A stretch of DNA of 64,000 nucleotides from Ignavibacteria bacterium (GCA_016720835.1 JADKJW010000016.1:1-64000), one strand, 5' to 3'; positions 17,411-26,545 are shown, counted from the stretch's first letter. The notes: generated by a model not told the origin, from the letters alone. Numbers and translations are program-made.

Positions 17411-19018
17411 TTATTTCAGCACGATCAATTGAATTTCGCGCCTGCGGTTCTCCGCCATGCCGCGGCAGATGTACACTCCCGCGGATACCTGACTCGCATC
17501 CCAGGTGAAGTAGTGCCTCCCCGCCTCCATGCTCCGATCACAGAGCACCGCAATGCGGGCGCCCTTCGTGTCGAGGACCTCGAGCGAGAGGGGGCCGGGA
17601 TGCGGCAGGGACACCGGGATGTCCGTGTTCCCGCTGAAGGGATTCGGGTAATTCTGCTCGAGCTGCCAGACACCCTCCAGCGGCCGCGTTTCGACGCTTG
17701 CGCTCACCGAATACTCGTGCTTCCCGTCGACATCCACCTGGCGAAGGCGGTAGAACAGCGTTTCGTGCTCGTCCAGGAGACGCTCAGGCCCGTCCTCGAA
17801 TGTGTATTCCTGACGCTGCGTCGCGTTCCCCGCGCTCTTCACGAAGCCGACCTGCTTCCAGTCGTTCTGTCCATCGACACTGCGCTCGATGCCGAAGCCC
17901 GCGCTGTTCGTCTCGCTCTCCGTCGCCCAGCGCAGCAGCACGCGCCGATCCTGCAGCATCGCGCTGAAGAGCGACAGGCGCACGGGCAGCAGCACATTGA
18001 CGACCTGCATGAGCGCCGGATTGGCGATGCCGATGGAATATGGCGCTGCGGCAGCCTCGTCGATGTAGCTGCCGGCCTTCGTGTTGAGTCCGTTGGCTGC
18101 ACGCAATTGATTGAGCAGGATGCGGCCCTGCGCGTCGATGGTGACGGGGTCCTGCGAGATCATGATCTTCTTCGGCGAAGCCTGCGGCGAACCGCCCGGA
18201 CCTCCGTTGTATATCGCGTACAGGGCGTCGAGGATGACGATGCGCTGCTTCGTCGTCATCACCGACGACTTCATGATGTCGAGGACGGCGGTCTTGTCGC
18301 AGTGAATTCCGAGCGACCCGCCCGGATTCACGGTGCCCATGTGGTTCTTAAAGGAAAAGGTGAAGTTGAGCGCGCTGCTGCAGCTGTGATCCTTCGCCAC
18401 GGGCATGTTGATCAGGTAATCCGCGTCGTGCAGGGATTTGCTGTACGGTCTGTTCGCTCCGTTGCAGGCGATCGTGTAGCCGAGATTCGGGAAGGAGGAA
18501 TCGACGACGAGATTGACCGGCTGACCGAAGTAGGACTGCGAGTACCCGCCCGCGGACATGGCGTGGCGCTCGTACACGGTGATGTTGGCGGCGGGAAAGC
18601 CCCCGAGCATCTGCACGAGTCGCGTGATGACGGCCTTGAGCAACTCCTTGCGCGTCGGCACCGCGGAGTTTATCAGATTCGGCTTGATCGCAATTTTCTT
18701 CGCGGTGGTCAGATTCGGGAAGAGCGACGCGAGCGCATCGGCGGGGGAGGAGGTGATACCCGTGAACGTCATGATGCCCTGATCGAACATCGCCTGCACC
18801 ACGGCCGCGTTCACGTTGTTGTAGCCGAGCACGGCGCCGGGATGCTCGACGATGACGATCCGTCCCGGATTCGGGTAGAGCGTGAGCGTCGCGGCCTCAT
18901 CCGCCGCTGCGGAATGCGCTTCAGCGATCGAAGGAAAAGAAGGTGCGACGGCAGCGAGGCCGGCGAGTGCAGTGCCGGATTTCAGGAATCCGCGGCGTGT
19001 AAGAGGACGTTTGGGCAT
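17411..19018 (-). CDS. DUF362 protein with Tat signal, extra beta domain and T9SS sorting domain
   Basis: 535 residues. TRRGFLKSGTALAGLAAV at the N-terminus is a twin-arginine signal. The DUF362 region mirrors its downstream paralogue (GRIVIVEHPGAVLGYNNVN, FKNHMGTVNPGGSLG, ISQDPVTIDAQGR). Unlike it, residues ~345-450 add a fibronectin-like domain (VLLRWATESETNSAGFGIER ... FYRLRQVDVDGKHEYS) typical of T9SS cargo. The sorting domain starts LEQNYPNPFSGNTD. It is the first gene of the minus-strand operon; a promoter fits at 19079-19109. It probably arose by tandem duplication with later gain or loss of the beta domain. Confidence 0.85.
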   Translation of the reverse strand: MPKRPLTRRGFLKSGTALAGLAAVAPSFPSIAEAHSAAADEAATLTLYPNPGRIVIVEHPGAVLGYNNVNAAVVQAMFDQGIMTFTGITSSPADALASLFPNLTTAKKIAIKPNLINSAVPTRKELLKAVITRLVQMLGGFPAANITVYERHAMSAGGYSQSYFGQPVNLVVDSSFPNLGYTIACNGANRPYSKSLHDADYLINMPVAKDHSCSSALNFTFSFKNHMGTVNPGGSLGIHCDKTAVLDIMKSSVMTTKQRIVILDALYAIYNGGPGGSPQASPKKIMISQDPVTIDAQGRILLNQLRAANGLNTKAGSYIDEAAAAPYSIGIANPALMQVVNVLLPVRLSLFSAMLQDRRVLLRWATESETNSAGFGIERSVDGQNDWKQVGFVKSAGNATQRQEYTFEDGPERLLDEHETLFYRLRQVDVDGKHEYSVSASVETRPLEGVWQLEQNYPNPFSGNTDIPVSLPHPGPLSLEVLDTKGARIAVLCDRSMEAGRHYFTWDASQVSAGVYICRGMAENRRREIQLIVLK

Positions 19019-19078
19019 CGCGACCCCGCCATTTATCGAGTGAAAAAACCTTTCTTTTCAGTGAAACCTTTCAACCCC

Positions 19079-19109
19079 GGAATATAGGACCATCTCCCGT
19101 TCCATTCAA
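19079..19109 (-). promoter_or_regulatory. Candidate promoter of the DUF362 operon
   Basis: On the minus strand TTG (19109-19107) is followed by exactly 20 bases and TATATTCC (19086-19079), a 6/8 match to TAnnTTTG at the usual Bacteroidota spacing. The predicted start is near 19072, about 54 bases before the ATG at 19018. Confidence 0.4.
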
Positions 19110-19145
19110 TCCCTCGCGCGAAATCATGCGCTTCCGCAAACGGCT

Positions 19146-20702
19146 CTATCCGTTCCGGCGCCGCAGTGTGCTGTGCCTCCGTCCGTACAGGATATAGATC
19201 AGAATGCCGACGGCCAGCCAAATCGCGAAGCGGTACCAGGTCACCAGCGGCAGACCGGTCATCAGGAAGATGCACGCGAGCATGCCGAGAGCCGGGACCA
19301 GCGGACTCCACGGCACACGGAAGGAGCGCGGCCTGTCCGGTTCCCGCCTGCGCAGGAGGATCACGCCAAGGCACACCAGCACGAACGCGAACAGCGTGCC
19401 GATGTTGGTCAGATCCACCATCTCGTCGATGTTCATGAAGGAGGCGAAGAAGGCCACCACCACCCCCGTGACGATGGTGGTCACATGCGGCGTCTTGAAA
19501 CGCGGATGCACTTTCGCGAACGACTGCGGAAGCAGGCCGTCGCGCGCCATCGAGAAGAAGATGCGCGGCTGCCCGAGTTGGAACACCAGCAGCACGGCGG
19601 TGTGCGCCACCACGGAGCCGAAGGCCACGATGCCCACCGCCCAGTCCTGATGGATGTATTTCATCGCCATGGTCAGCGGCTCCGCCCGCTCGTGCGCCAG
19701 CGCGCCCGTCAGCACGGGGAAGGGCACGAGGCCGGTGAACACGGCGGCAACCACCATGTAAATGACGGTGCATACGACAAGCGATCCGATGATGCCGATG
19801 GGCATGCTTTTCTGCGGATTGCGCGTCTCCTCGGCCACGGTGGAGACGGCGTCGAACCCGATGTATGCGAAGAAGACGATGGCCGCGCCGGCCTTGATGC
19901 CCGCGAAGCCATTCGGCGCGAAGGGCACCCAGTTGTCGGGCTTGACGTACAGCGAGCCCACGACCACGAAAAAGGTGAGCACGAGCAGCTTGATGCCCAC
20001 CATGACGGCATTGAAGCGGGCGCTCTCGCTGATACCGACCACGAGCACGGCCGTCAGCGCGAGCACGATGCCCGCCGCCGGGAGATTGGCGATGAGCGGG
20101 ATGCCGAGGATCCGCGGCGCGTCGTGCACCGCGTGCCAGGCCTGCGCGAGACCGCCGCCGAGCGAATCGAGCGACGCGCCCGCATTGAGCTGCTCCGTGG
20201 CACGCGCGAAGCCCTGCATGGCCGTCCGGTAATCGAGCGCCGCCCAGGGAGGAATGCTGATTCCGAGCCCGTGGAGCAATTCAACGAAGTATCCCGACCA
20301 ACTGATGGCCACCGCCACATTGCCGACCGCGTATTCAATGATGAGATCCCAGCCGATGATCCACGCCACAAGTTCGCCGAGCGTCGCGTACGAATACGTG
20401 TACGCGCTGCCGCTGATGGGCACGAGCGTCGCGAACTCCGCGTAGCAGAGCGCCGCGAAGCCGCATGCGAAGCCCGTCAGCGCGAAGGAGACGATCAACG
20501 ACGGACCCGCGCCCGGCCTCGCGATATCGCCCGCGGCCGCCGTCCCCACCGTCGCGAATATCCCCGCCCCGATGATGGCGCCGATGCCCAGCAGCATCAG
20601 GTCCATCGACCCCAGCGCCCTCTTCAACGACCGTCCCGGCGCCTCGGCCTCCTTCAGGATGTCGGTCAGCGATTTGATGCGAAAGAGGTCTGCGAGCGGC
20701 AT
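19146..20702 (-). CDS. APC-family amino acid permease (CAT-like)
   Basis: 518 residues and about 12 membrane segments; an inner-membrane amino acid importer or exchanger of the APC superfamily, resembling the cationic amino acid transporter (CAT) branch. Visible: GIGAIIGAGIFATVGTAA in helix 1 (the substrate-binding glycine motif), FAALCYAEFATLVPISGSAYTYSY, FFAYIGFDAVSTVAEETRNPQ and the long loop after it. I chose ATG 20702 (MPLADLFRIKSL), as in homologues. The frame runs back to 20843 through the ACTCCA-type repeat and has no similarity there. No Shine-Dalgarno is seen. Substrate cannot be read from sequence. Confidence 0.85.
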   Translation of the reverse strand: MPLADLFRIKSLTDILKEAEAPGRSLKRALGSMDLMLLGIGAIIGAGIFATVGTAAAGDIARPGAGPSLIVSFALTGFACGFAALCYAEFATLVPISGSAYTYSYATLGELVAWIIGWDLIIEYAVGNVAVAISWSGYFVELLHGLGISIPPWAALDYRTAMQGFARATEQLNAGASLDSLGGGLAQAWHAVHDAPRILGIPLIANLPAAGIVLALTAVLVVGISESARFNAVMVGIKLLVLTFFVVVGSLYVKPDNWVPFAPNGFAGIKAGAAIVFFAYIGFDAVSTVAEETRNPQKSMPIGIIGSLVVCTVIYMVVAAVFTGLVPFPVLTGALAHERAEPLTMAMKYIHQDWAVGIVAFGSVVAHTAVLLVFQLGQPRIFFSMARDGLLPQSFAKVHPRFKTPHVTTIVTGVVVAFFASFMNIDEMVDLTNIGTLFAFVLVCLGVILLRRREPDRPRSFRVPWSPLVPALGMLACIFLMTGLPLVTWYRFAIWLAVGILIYILYGRRHSTLRRRNG

Positions 20703-21044
20703 TGGGGAGGTGGAATGGGGGAATGGGGATCGGAAACTCGTCGACCGAATTATGGGAGTAATGGAGTGTTGGAGTGATGGAGTAGAATCAAGAAAATTCC
20801 AGGTGCCTGGGTGGCGACCCTCCTTTGTGCCGCTTCGCGGCACTTCGGCGGGCAGGCCGGCGTCTCGCCGGTTGATTCACGGGTGTAATGGAGAGATGGA
20901 GTGTCGGAGTAATTGAGCGGATTCAGCACCGGTCACCAAATATTTCCGCACGTCGATAATAAAGAAATCCTCCAAATGATCCGCATCCAGAATGACCTCA
21001 TTCCCAACCCCTGTTTCGTGTGCTTCGAGTATTTCGTGGACCAC
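20703..21044. repeat. Gene-free stretch with degenerate repeats and two hairpins
   Basis: No gene found. On the minus strand it holds ACTCCA-type repeats directly upstream of the permease (about 20752-20783) and again in plus orientation of the complement at 20885-20915. It also has two palindromes: GTGCCGC-TTC-GCGGCAC (20827-20843) and CCGGCG-TCT-CGCCGG (20857-20871). About 20995-21066 carries TTCGTGTGCTTCG/TTCGCGTGCTTCGCG copies that also form the last codons of the cytidine deaminase gene. Confidence 0.6.
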
Positions 21045-21467
21045 TTATTGACTCTTCGCGTGCTTCGCGAGGTGTTCCGGCAGGAAGGGCTCGGGCAGCA
21101 GCTGCGCCAGCGATACAACCCTGTACGATCCATCATCTGATACGAGGATGATTTCCATCGAGGGGTTGAAATCCGCCAGGGCCTGCCGGCACACACCGCA
21201 GGGCGGGGTGGCGTCGAGATCGGCGACCACGGCGATGGCGGCGAACTCCTTCTTCCCCGCGGCCACCGCGGCGAAGAGGGCGGTGCGCTCGGCGCAGCTC
21301 GTCACCGAATAGGCGCTGATCTCCACGTTGCAGCCGCGGGTGACCGTGCCGTCCGATGCGAGCAGGGCGGCGCCGACGTGGAAGCCGCTGTACGGCGCGT
21401 GCGCGAATTGCCGGGCGGCGCGGGCTTCGTCGACCAGATGGCGGATGACGTCTTCCTGAAGGGCCAT
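21045..21467 (-). CDS. cdd: Cytidine deaminase
   Basis: 140 residues, the normal length of the small homotetrameric cytidine deaminases that turn (deoxy)cytidine into (deoxy)uridine. Visible: APYSGFHVGAALLASDG, GCNVEISAYS, the zinc/catalytic motifs TSCAERTALFAAV and PPCGVCRQAL, and the terminal LLPEPF. The last residues (LAKHAKSQ) are encoded by an intergenic repeat that starts here, so the C-terminus may have been extended. Preceded by a tRNA gene with its own terminator. Confidence 0.93.
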   Translation of the reverse strand: MALQEDVIRHLVDEARAARQFAHAPYSGFHVGAALLASDGTVTRGCNVEISAYSVTSCAERTALFAAVAAGKKEFAAIAVVADLDATPPCGVCRQALADFNPSMEIILVSDDGSYRVVSLAQLLPEPFLPEHLAKHAKSQ

Positions 21468-21514
21468 GATGCTCTCGCTCTGTGATGACGGAGGGGCTCG
21501 GACGCGGCGCGTAT

Positions 21515-21544
21515 GAAAAAAGGCCTGATGGTATCAGACCTTTT
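21515..21544 (-). terminator. Intrinsic terminator after tRNA-Ala
   Basis: On the minus strand AAGGTCTGA (21542-21534) pairs with TCAGGCCTT (21528-21520), including one G-U pair, and is followed by TTTTCAT. It lies directly after the tRNA 3' end. Confidence 0.75.
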
Positions 21545-21545
21545 G

Positions 21546-21618
21546 TGGACCCAGACGGTTTCGAACCGACGACCTCTACAATGCCATTGTAGCGCTCTAC
21601 CAACTGAGCTATGGGCCC
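21546..21618 (-). tRNA. tRNA-Ala(GGC)
   Basis: 73 nt, full cloverleaf. The acceptor arm GGGCCCA pairs with TGGGTCC (one G-U). The D arm is GCTC-AGTTGGTAG-AGC. The anticodon stem CTACA/TGTAG frames the loop ATGGCAT with anticodon GGC, and the T loop is GGTTCGAAACC. The 3' CCA is not encoded: the sequence continues CAAAAGG after the discriminator A. It is followed at once by a terminator, so it is a single-tRNA transcript. Confidence 0.95.
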
Positions 21619-21694
21619 GGGAAGCGATCACAAAGATAGGAGGAAGAGCGAACGAAAGCAAACGACCGGCGCGAAATGCGCTCTCGTGCGGGCG

Positions 21695-22348
21695 TCATTT
21701 CTCCGGGATGTGCATGAGCGTGAAGTAATCGGATTTCTCCATCGTGTGTATCGCGAGGATGCCGGCGCGCAGCAGTCTGATAAGCAGGCGGGAGGCGCGG
21801 CGCTCGGAGACGTTGATGAGATCTGCGTATTCCTTCACGGTGATGCGGTCCCGCGTTTCGAACCAGGCGAAGAGGCGCTTCTCCGCCTCGCCGATGGCCA
21901 GACGGACCGGACCCGCATCGCCGCTGCGGAGCTGCATGACCTTGATCATCTCGCGGCTGGCCTGCACGCTGTTCTCGCCGACGCGCACCCAGGCCCTGCG
22001 CTCGTCCTGTCCCGCCTCGATGAGAAAGTGCGGCTTCCTGTCGCTCTCGGGAATCTCGATGCAGAGCACGTCGCGCCCGTGCACGTTGAAGATGGTCAGC
22101 GTGTGCTCGATCGGCGGATCGCAGAGTTCGCGCGCCGCCAGTGTGATGAATTCCATCTCCCCCTTTTCGCTCACCACGCCCACCACGGACTTGTCGTCGT
22201 CGATCCCGAAAATGATGGTCCCGCCCGAGGTGTTCGCGAAGGCGATCATCTCCCGCGCGATCTTCTCCGGCGTGGACACCTTCCGCTTGAACTCCACGCG
22301 CAGGCCTTCGCCCGCATCAACCAGCTCTGTGAACTCCCAGTATTTCAT
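21695..22348 (-). CDS. AlbA_2/Schlafen-type DNA-binding protein with C-terminal winged helix
   Basis: 217 residues. The N-terminal domain (residues ~1-135) shows the AlbA_2 (formerly AAA_4) pattern: GLRVEFKRKVS, MIAFANTSGGTIIFGIDDDK, VLCIEIPESDRKPHFL and AWVRVGENSVQASRE. The C-terminus (TVKEYADLINVSERRASRLLIRLLRAGIL) is a helix-turn-helix. Proteins of this build are usually transcriptional regulators or nucleic-acid processing factors; the target is unknown here. It is monocistronic, between the tRNA and mtgA. Confidence 0.75.
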   Translation of the reverse strand: MKYWEFTELVDAGEGLRVEFKRKVSTPEKIAREMIAFANTSGGTIIFGIDDDKSVVGVVSEKGEMEFITLAARELCDPPIEHTLTIFNVHGRDVLCIEIPESDRKPHFLIEAGQDERRAWVRVGENSVQASREMIKVMQLRSGDAGPVRLAIGEAEKRLFAWFETRDRITVKEYADLINVSERRASRLLIRLLRAGILAIHTMEKSDYFTLMHIPEK

Positions 22349-22439
22349 GTCGATCGATGGGATGCACTGTGAATGGAATGCGCGGATAATAGAAAAATCC
22401 CCGCATCATTCCACATCACTACACCGGTCTCAGCCCAAG

Positions 22440-22516
22440 GTCAGCACTCGATTCATCTCGGTCACTCCAATACTCCATCACTCCATTTCCCCAATCCCCA
22501 ATTTCCCCAATTTTCC
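22440..22516. repeat. ACTCCA-type and CCCCAAT degenerate tandem repeats
   Basis: A run of CACTCCAATACTCCATC and ACTCCATTTCC, followed by three copies of a CCCCAATTT-like 8-9-mer, fills the space between the AlbA_2 gene and mtgA. The same ACTCCA motif occurs at four other intergenic places in the window. Confidence 0.6.
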
Positions 22517-22517
22517 G

Positions 22518-23225
22518 CTACTCCTCCCCCCCGCCTCCGATCTTCCGGTGGATCACGCCTTTCCGGATGTTGATGAACTTCGTGTTCTCGAACGGCGAGT
22601 GCTTGAGGGGACTCGAGATGATGGCGGCGAGGCGTATGGCCTCGTCGCGGGTGAGGGAAGCGGCGCTCTTCTTGAAGTAATGGCGCGCCGCGGCCTCGGC
22701 GCCGAAGATGCCGTCGCCGAGTTCGATGATGTTCAGGTACAGCTCGAGGATGCGCTTCTTGGGAAGCTGTTTCTCGAGGCGGAAGGTGAGGACGGCTTCC
22801 TTCACCTTGCGCAGATAGGAGCGGTCGTTCGAGAGCCAGAGGTTTTTCGCGAGTTGCATCGTGATGGTGCTGGCCCCGAAGCGGATGCGCTTGGCGCGGA
22901 GGTTGATCTCGTAGGCGCGTTCCATGGCGTTCCAGTCGATGCCGGAATGCCGGTAGAAGCCGCCGTCTTCCACGGCCAGCACGGCGCGCACGAAATTCGG
23001 CGATATCTTGTTCAGGGGGACGAACTGATACTGGATCTTCATCGTCCCGCCGCTTTCCTCCCAGCGCAGCTTCATCAGCGCCGAGAGCTGCGGGTTCTCG
23101 TCGCGCAGCGCGATCACGCTCGCCCCCGGCATCGTGTAGTACACGAAGAGCAGGTAGGCGAGCACGAGCAGGGCGAGGATTCGGAAGAGCCTCTTGATTG
23201 TCAATGGCGGGCGTGATATTCTCAT
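22518..23225 (-). CDS. mtgA: Monofunctional peptidoglycan glycosyltransferase
   Basis: 235 residues, one N-terminal membrane anchor (RLFRILALLVLAYLLFVYY), then a GT51 domain facing the periplasm that polymerises lipid II into glycan strands. Family motifs: VPLNKISPNFVRAVLAVED-GGFYRHSGIDW (catalytic Glu in the VED element), GASTITMQLAKNLWLS, RKVKEAVLTFRLEKQLPKKRILELYLNIIELGDGIFG. No transpeptidase domain follows, hence the monofunctional type. The length matches known MtgA proteins. Confidence 0.93.
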   Translation of the reverse strand: MRISRPPLTIKRLFRILALLVLAYLLFVYYTMPGASVIALRDENPQLSALMKLRWEESGGTMKIQYQFVPLNKISPNFVRAVLAVEDGGFYRHSGIDWNAMERAYEINLRAKRIRFGASTITMQLAKNLWLSNDRSYLRKVKEAVLTFRLEKQLPKKRILELYLNIIELGDGIFGAEAAARHYFKKSAASLTRDEAIRLAAIISSPLKHSPFENTKFINIRKGVIHRKIGGGGEE

Positions 23226-23338
23226 AACGGCATTGCCCGAAAATAGCCAATCCCGACCAATCGCCCAATCGTTCCCACCATCTCATATCTCCCATCCGCT
23301 ACCATCTGTCATCTTTAACTTTCAACCTGACCCCTGTA

Positions 23339-24298
23339 ATGGCCATCCTCTGCAACTACTACGTCACCTACCGCTGCAACGCCACCTGCGCGTTCTGCCA
23401 TTTCGGGGATCATGGACCGTTCAAGAACACGAAGCATGCGAAGACGGACGATGTGCTGCGCAACCTGCCGCAGCTCCGCAGGCTGGGAGTGCGCTTCATC
23501 GACTTCACGGGAGGGGAGCCGCTGCTGCATCCGGACATGGACGTCATCACGCGGGCGGCCAGGGCGCTCAGGATGCAGACCAGCATCACCACCAACGGCC
23601 TCCTGTACCCGAAATACGCCGAGCGCCTGCGCGGCCAGGTGGATCTCCTCCATTTCTCGCTCGACAGCGCCGACCCCGCGGAGCACGATGCCTCCCGCGG
23701 CGTGCCCTGCTTCGATGCCGTGATGCGCTCCATCGATATCGCAAAACAGCTCGGCGAACGGCCCGAGCTGCTCTTCACCGCGACCAACGAGAACTACCGT
23801 CAGCTGCCGGCCGTGCACGACATCGCACGGAGCCATGGATTACTTCTGCTGATCAACCCCATCTTCAGCTATTTCAACGAACAGGGGCTTTCGGATGAAG
23901 CCATGGATTTCATCGAGGACTTCGCGTCGGGTCCGATGGTCTACCTCAATCCATCCTTTCTCGACCTGCGCCGCAAGGGAGGAAACGACATCGAGAAGCC
24001 CCTCTGCAAGGCCGTCTCCCGGGTGATCGTCATCTCTCCGGAAGACGAGATTCTCCTGCCATGCTATCATCTGCATTACGAGAAAATCCCAATTAACGGC
24101 GATCTCCTCGCCGCCCACGCCTCCGACCGCGTCACCTGGCATCGCGGCATGGAGGGACGCCATTCCTTCTGCAAGGGCTGCACCATCAACTGCTACTTCG
24201 AGCCGTCCTTCGCCTTTCCGACGAATATGCTTTCGATGAAGGCGGTACCTTCGAAAATTCGATACGGATACAACAAGTACGTGCGGAGGAATCCGTGA
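23339..24298 (+). CDS. Radical SAM protein with SPASM-like C-terminus
   Basis: 319 residues. The N-terminal CNATCAFC is the CxxxCxxC motif that binds the SAM-cleaving [4Fe-4S] cluster. DFTGGEPLLHPDM is the GGEP motif, and SITTNGLLYP and LLHFSLDSADP follow the TIM-barrel order. The C-terminal cysteines (PLCKAVSRV, LPCYHLHYE, FCKGCTINCYFE) suggest an auxiliary cluster like SPASM/twitch proteins. The substrate is unknown. It stands alone, so context gives no peptide or sterol-like partner. The start is taken as the ATG before AILCNYYVTYRC, which places the motif at the usual distance. Confidence 0.8.
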   Translation: MAILCNYYVTYRCNATCAFCHFGDHGPFKNTKHAKTDDVLRNLPQLRRLGVRFIDFTGGEPLLHPDMDVITRAARALRMQTSITTNGLLYPKYAERLRGQVDLLHFSLDSADPAEHDASRGVPCFDAVMRSIDIAKQLGERPELLFTATNENYRQLPAVHDIARSHGLLLLINPIFSYFNEQGLSDEAMDFIEDFASGPMVYLNPSFLDLRRKGGNDIEKPLCKAVSRVIVISPEDEILLPCYHLHYEKIPINGDLLAAHASDRVTWHRGMEGRHSFCKGCTINCYFEPSFAFPTNMLSMKAVPSKIRYGYNKYVRRNP

Positions 24299-24518
24299 AA
24301 GTAGAAATGCGATCGCGAAGCACGCGAACAGGACGAAAAACGCGAAGGAAAATATTTTCGCAGCATTCGGATCGTTCGTGTGCTTCGTGATCTCTTCAAT
24401 GTGGGTAGCACTGTCCATACTGCCAATTTGAATCCTTGCTTCTCTCCCGCCTTTTCCGCACCTTTTTCCTGATAATCGTATCGTTTACTCGGGGATTTCA
24501 ACAGCGGAGGACCCAGGC

Positions 24519-26473
24519 ATGCATCGAACTCTCTCCATCGGCCGGCTGCTTCTCCTCGCCTGCGTCCTTGCCTCCTGCGCGAATACTCCCTACGTCGTGA
24601 TCTCCCCCGCCAAACCGAAGCCGGGAGAAACACTGCAGATCACGTACGACCATTCGTCGCCGGACGCGGTGTTCAAGGGTACGGAGCCGCTGACGGCGCA
24701 TGTGTTTCTTCCGGTGAGGCGCAAGGAGAATTCGCAGCGCGGTTCCAAGTTGGATTCAACCGGAAAGCAAACAATCATGACGTCTATCACGTATCGCATC
24801 ATCGATACGATTGTAGCTGTTCCCATGACTCGGGAGGGGAGCCGGTCTTCGGCATCGATGACGCTCCCGAAGGAAATGCAGAGTTTTGCATTTGTGAAGT
24901 TTGGAGCGTTGGGAACGTATGACGTGAACAGAGGGGCCGCATGGCGTCTCCTTCTGCACCGTCAAGACGGAACTCCGTTGAAAGGCGCCTGGGCGGATGC
25001 CGCGCGAAGCTACCAGTATACTTCGTTCTTCGGCATACTGAACTCGAACGATTCTGTTCTTGCCTGTTACAGGAACGAGAGAACTCTGTACCCCGGGAAT
25101 CCGATGTTGATGTATTCGTGGAAGTACAGGTGGGCTGTCGATTCAAGCGAGACGATGCGCGCGGAAATTTCCGCCGAGCTGGATTCCATATTGCAAGGAT
25201 TCAAGCAAAATGTCTGGAGCGACATCCCGGTTATATGGCTGGAGAAATTTGGCCGAATTAAAGAGGCAGCCGTACTGCGAGCGCGGTATATCGCCGAAAA
25301 TCCTCCGAGCGATACGGCGGCAGATGGCCGACTGATGAGGGTGTGGAACGAGAATGATCCCGTAGCCCGCACTGCGGCCATCCTCGAACTGATGAACAGT
25401 GGTTCTGTCGCTGAGGTGAGCCGTTTAAATTTGATCAACTCCCTGGTCGGGCGGTACTGCCTCGACGCCAATATCGACAGCGCCTCGATCTGGTACGATT
25501 CCCTCCGAACTCCGTACATCGAAACGACGTTGGAACTCGCCGCTCTTTGCATTCGCGATGCGCGATACCGTGAGAGAGGTCTGGCTGTAGCGAAAGCGGA
25601 GATCGACCGGGCTTTCAACAAGGACTCCAAAGGCCGGTTGCTCCTCAAAGAGGCGTGGCCTGTGGTCTCCGGGGAATTCCCTGCGGAGGAACGTCTCCTC
25701 CTGGTCTCCACCGATGGGTTGAGCCGAGCGGGCCGCAGCGCGGAACTTCGTCGATTTTGCGAGGATGCCTTTGAGTCCCTTCAGGGAGCATCAATCATGT
25801 TGAATACCCGCCTCGCGAAGGAATATTTCGCAACAAAGGAGTATGCGAGAATGCTCCGCTTCGTGACGGAGTGCTTCGATCGGGATCGCGCGACGGACGA
25901 CATGATCAACTACATGCGCATGGCCTACATTCGGCTGAATGGCAGTGATGCGGGATACGAAGATTCGCTGTCCGCCATGCGGTTGAGGCTCCGTGAGCGC
26001 ACGCGCCTTCGCATCTCTGCGCAACGCATCGACAAGGAACCTCTCCATGGTGGATTCACCACGCTCGACGGCAGAGATGTGCAGATCGCGGACCTGAGCG
26101 GCAAAGTGGTGATCCTGGCCCTCTGGCTTCCCGATGCATATTTCTTGTCGCGCGTATCCCGCATACTCGCGCATGCCTGCGCGCGATTCCGCAGTGATTC
26201 GGATGTCGAGCTGTTCTCGATAAGTCTGACGACTGGTTGCGTACCTGAGGAGGTCCGCACGAATCTCGTGCGAAAGGGGAACGACTTGAAGTGTCCTCTG
26301 CAATATGTCGTCGATGATGGCTTTGCCAGAACAAACCGCATCGCAGGGACTGAACACGGTTCGTCATTGGCAAAAACGGCCGCATTCAATTCCGCGAGAG
26401 GATGACGCAGAATACCATGATGGCGGAGGAGGAACTGGCGGCCGAGATCGAGTTCCTGCTGAACAGCGATTGA
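24519..26473 (+). CDS. Lipoprotein with C-terminal thioredoxin-like domain (one frameshift)
   Basis: A lipobox (LLLACVLASC) gives an anchored protein of ~650 residues. The middle is helical (probably repeat-like, residues ~200-500). The end is a TlpA/redoxin-type fold: LDGRDVQIADLSGKVVILALW, then GTP-TRFVIGKNGRIQF, then AAEIEFLLNSD. The frame shifts near 26356: the open frame stops at 26405, while the next frame completes the domain to TGA 26473. The span of 1,955 nt fits one lost base. The strand-1 loop that normally holds CxxC reads LPDAYFLSR, so the domain lacks redox cysteines. The first 24-33 residues of the mature part are Pro-rich (ISPAKPKPGE). Confidence 0.7.
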
Positions 26474-26545
26474 TGAGGGGAAGTGAATCAGTGAAGAGGT
26501 GAATTGCTGAATTGAATCCATCGTGTGCAATTATCGGAGAAGGTT

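Noticed and set aside
20913..21140. 75-codon open frame upstream of cdd
   Set aside because: Overlaps the cdd end and a repeat on the other strand; no signal of a real protein.
23840..24418. 192-codon minus-strand frame with a hydrophobic start (FSFAFFVLFACFAIAF)
   Set aside because: Lies antisense to the radical SAM gene and over an intergenic repeat; the hydrophobic part comes from the repeat.
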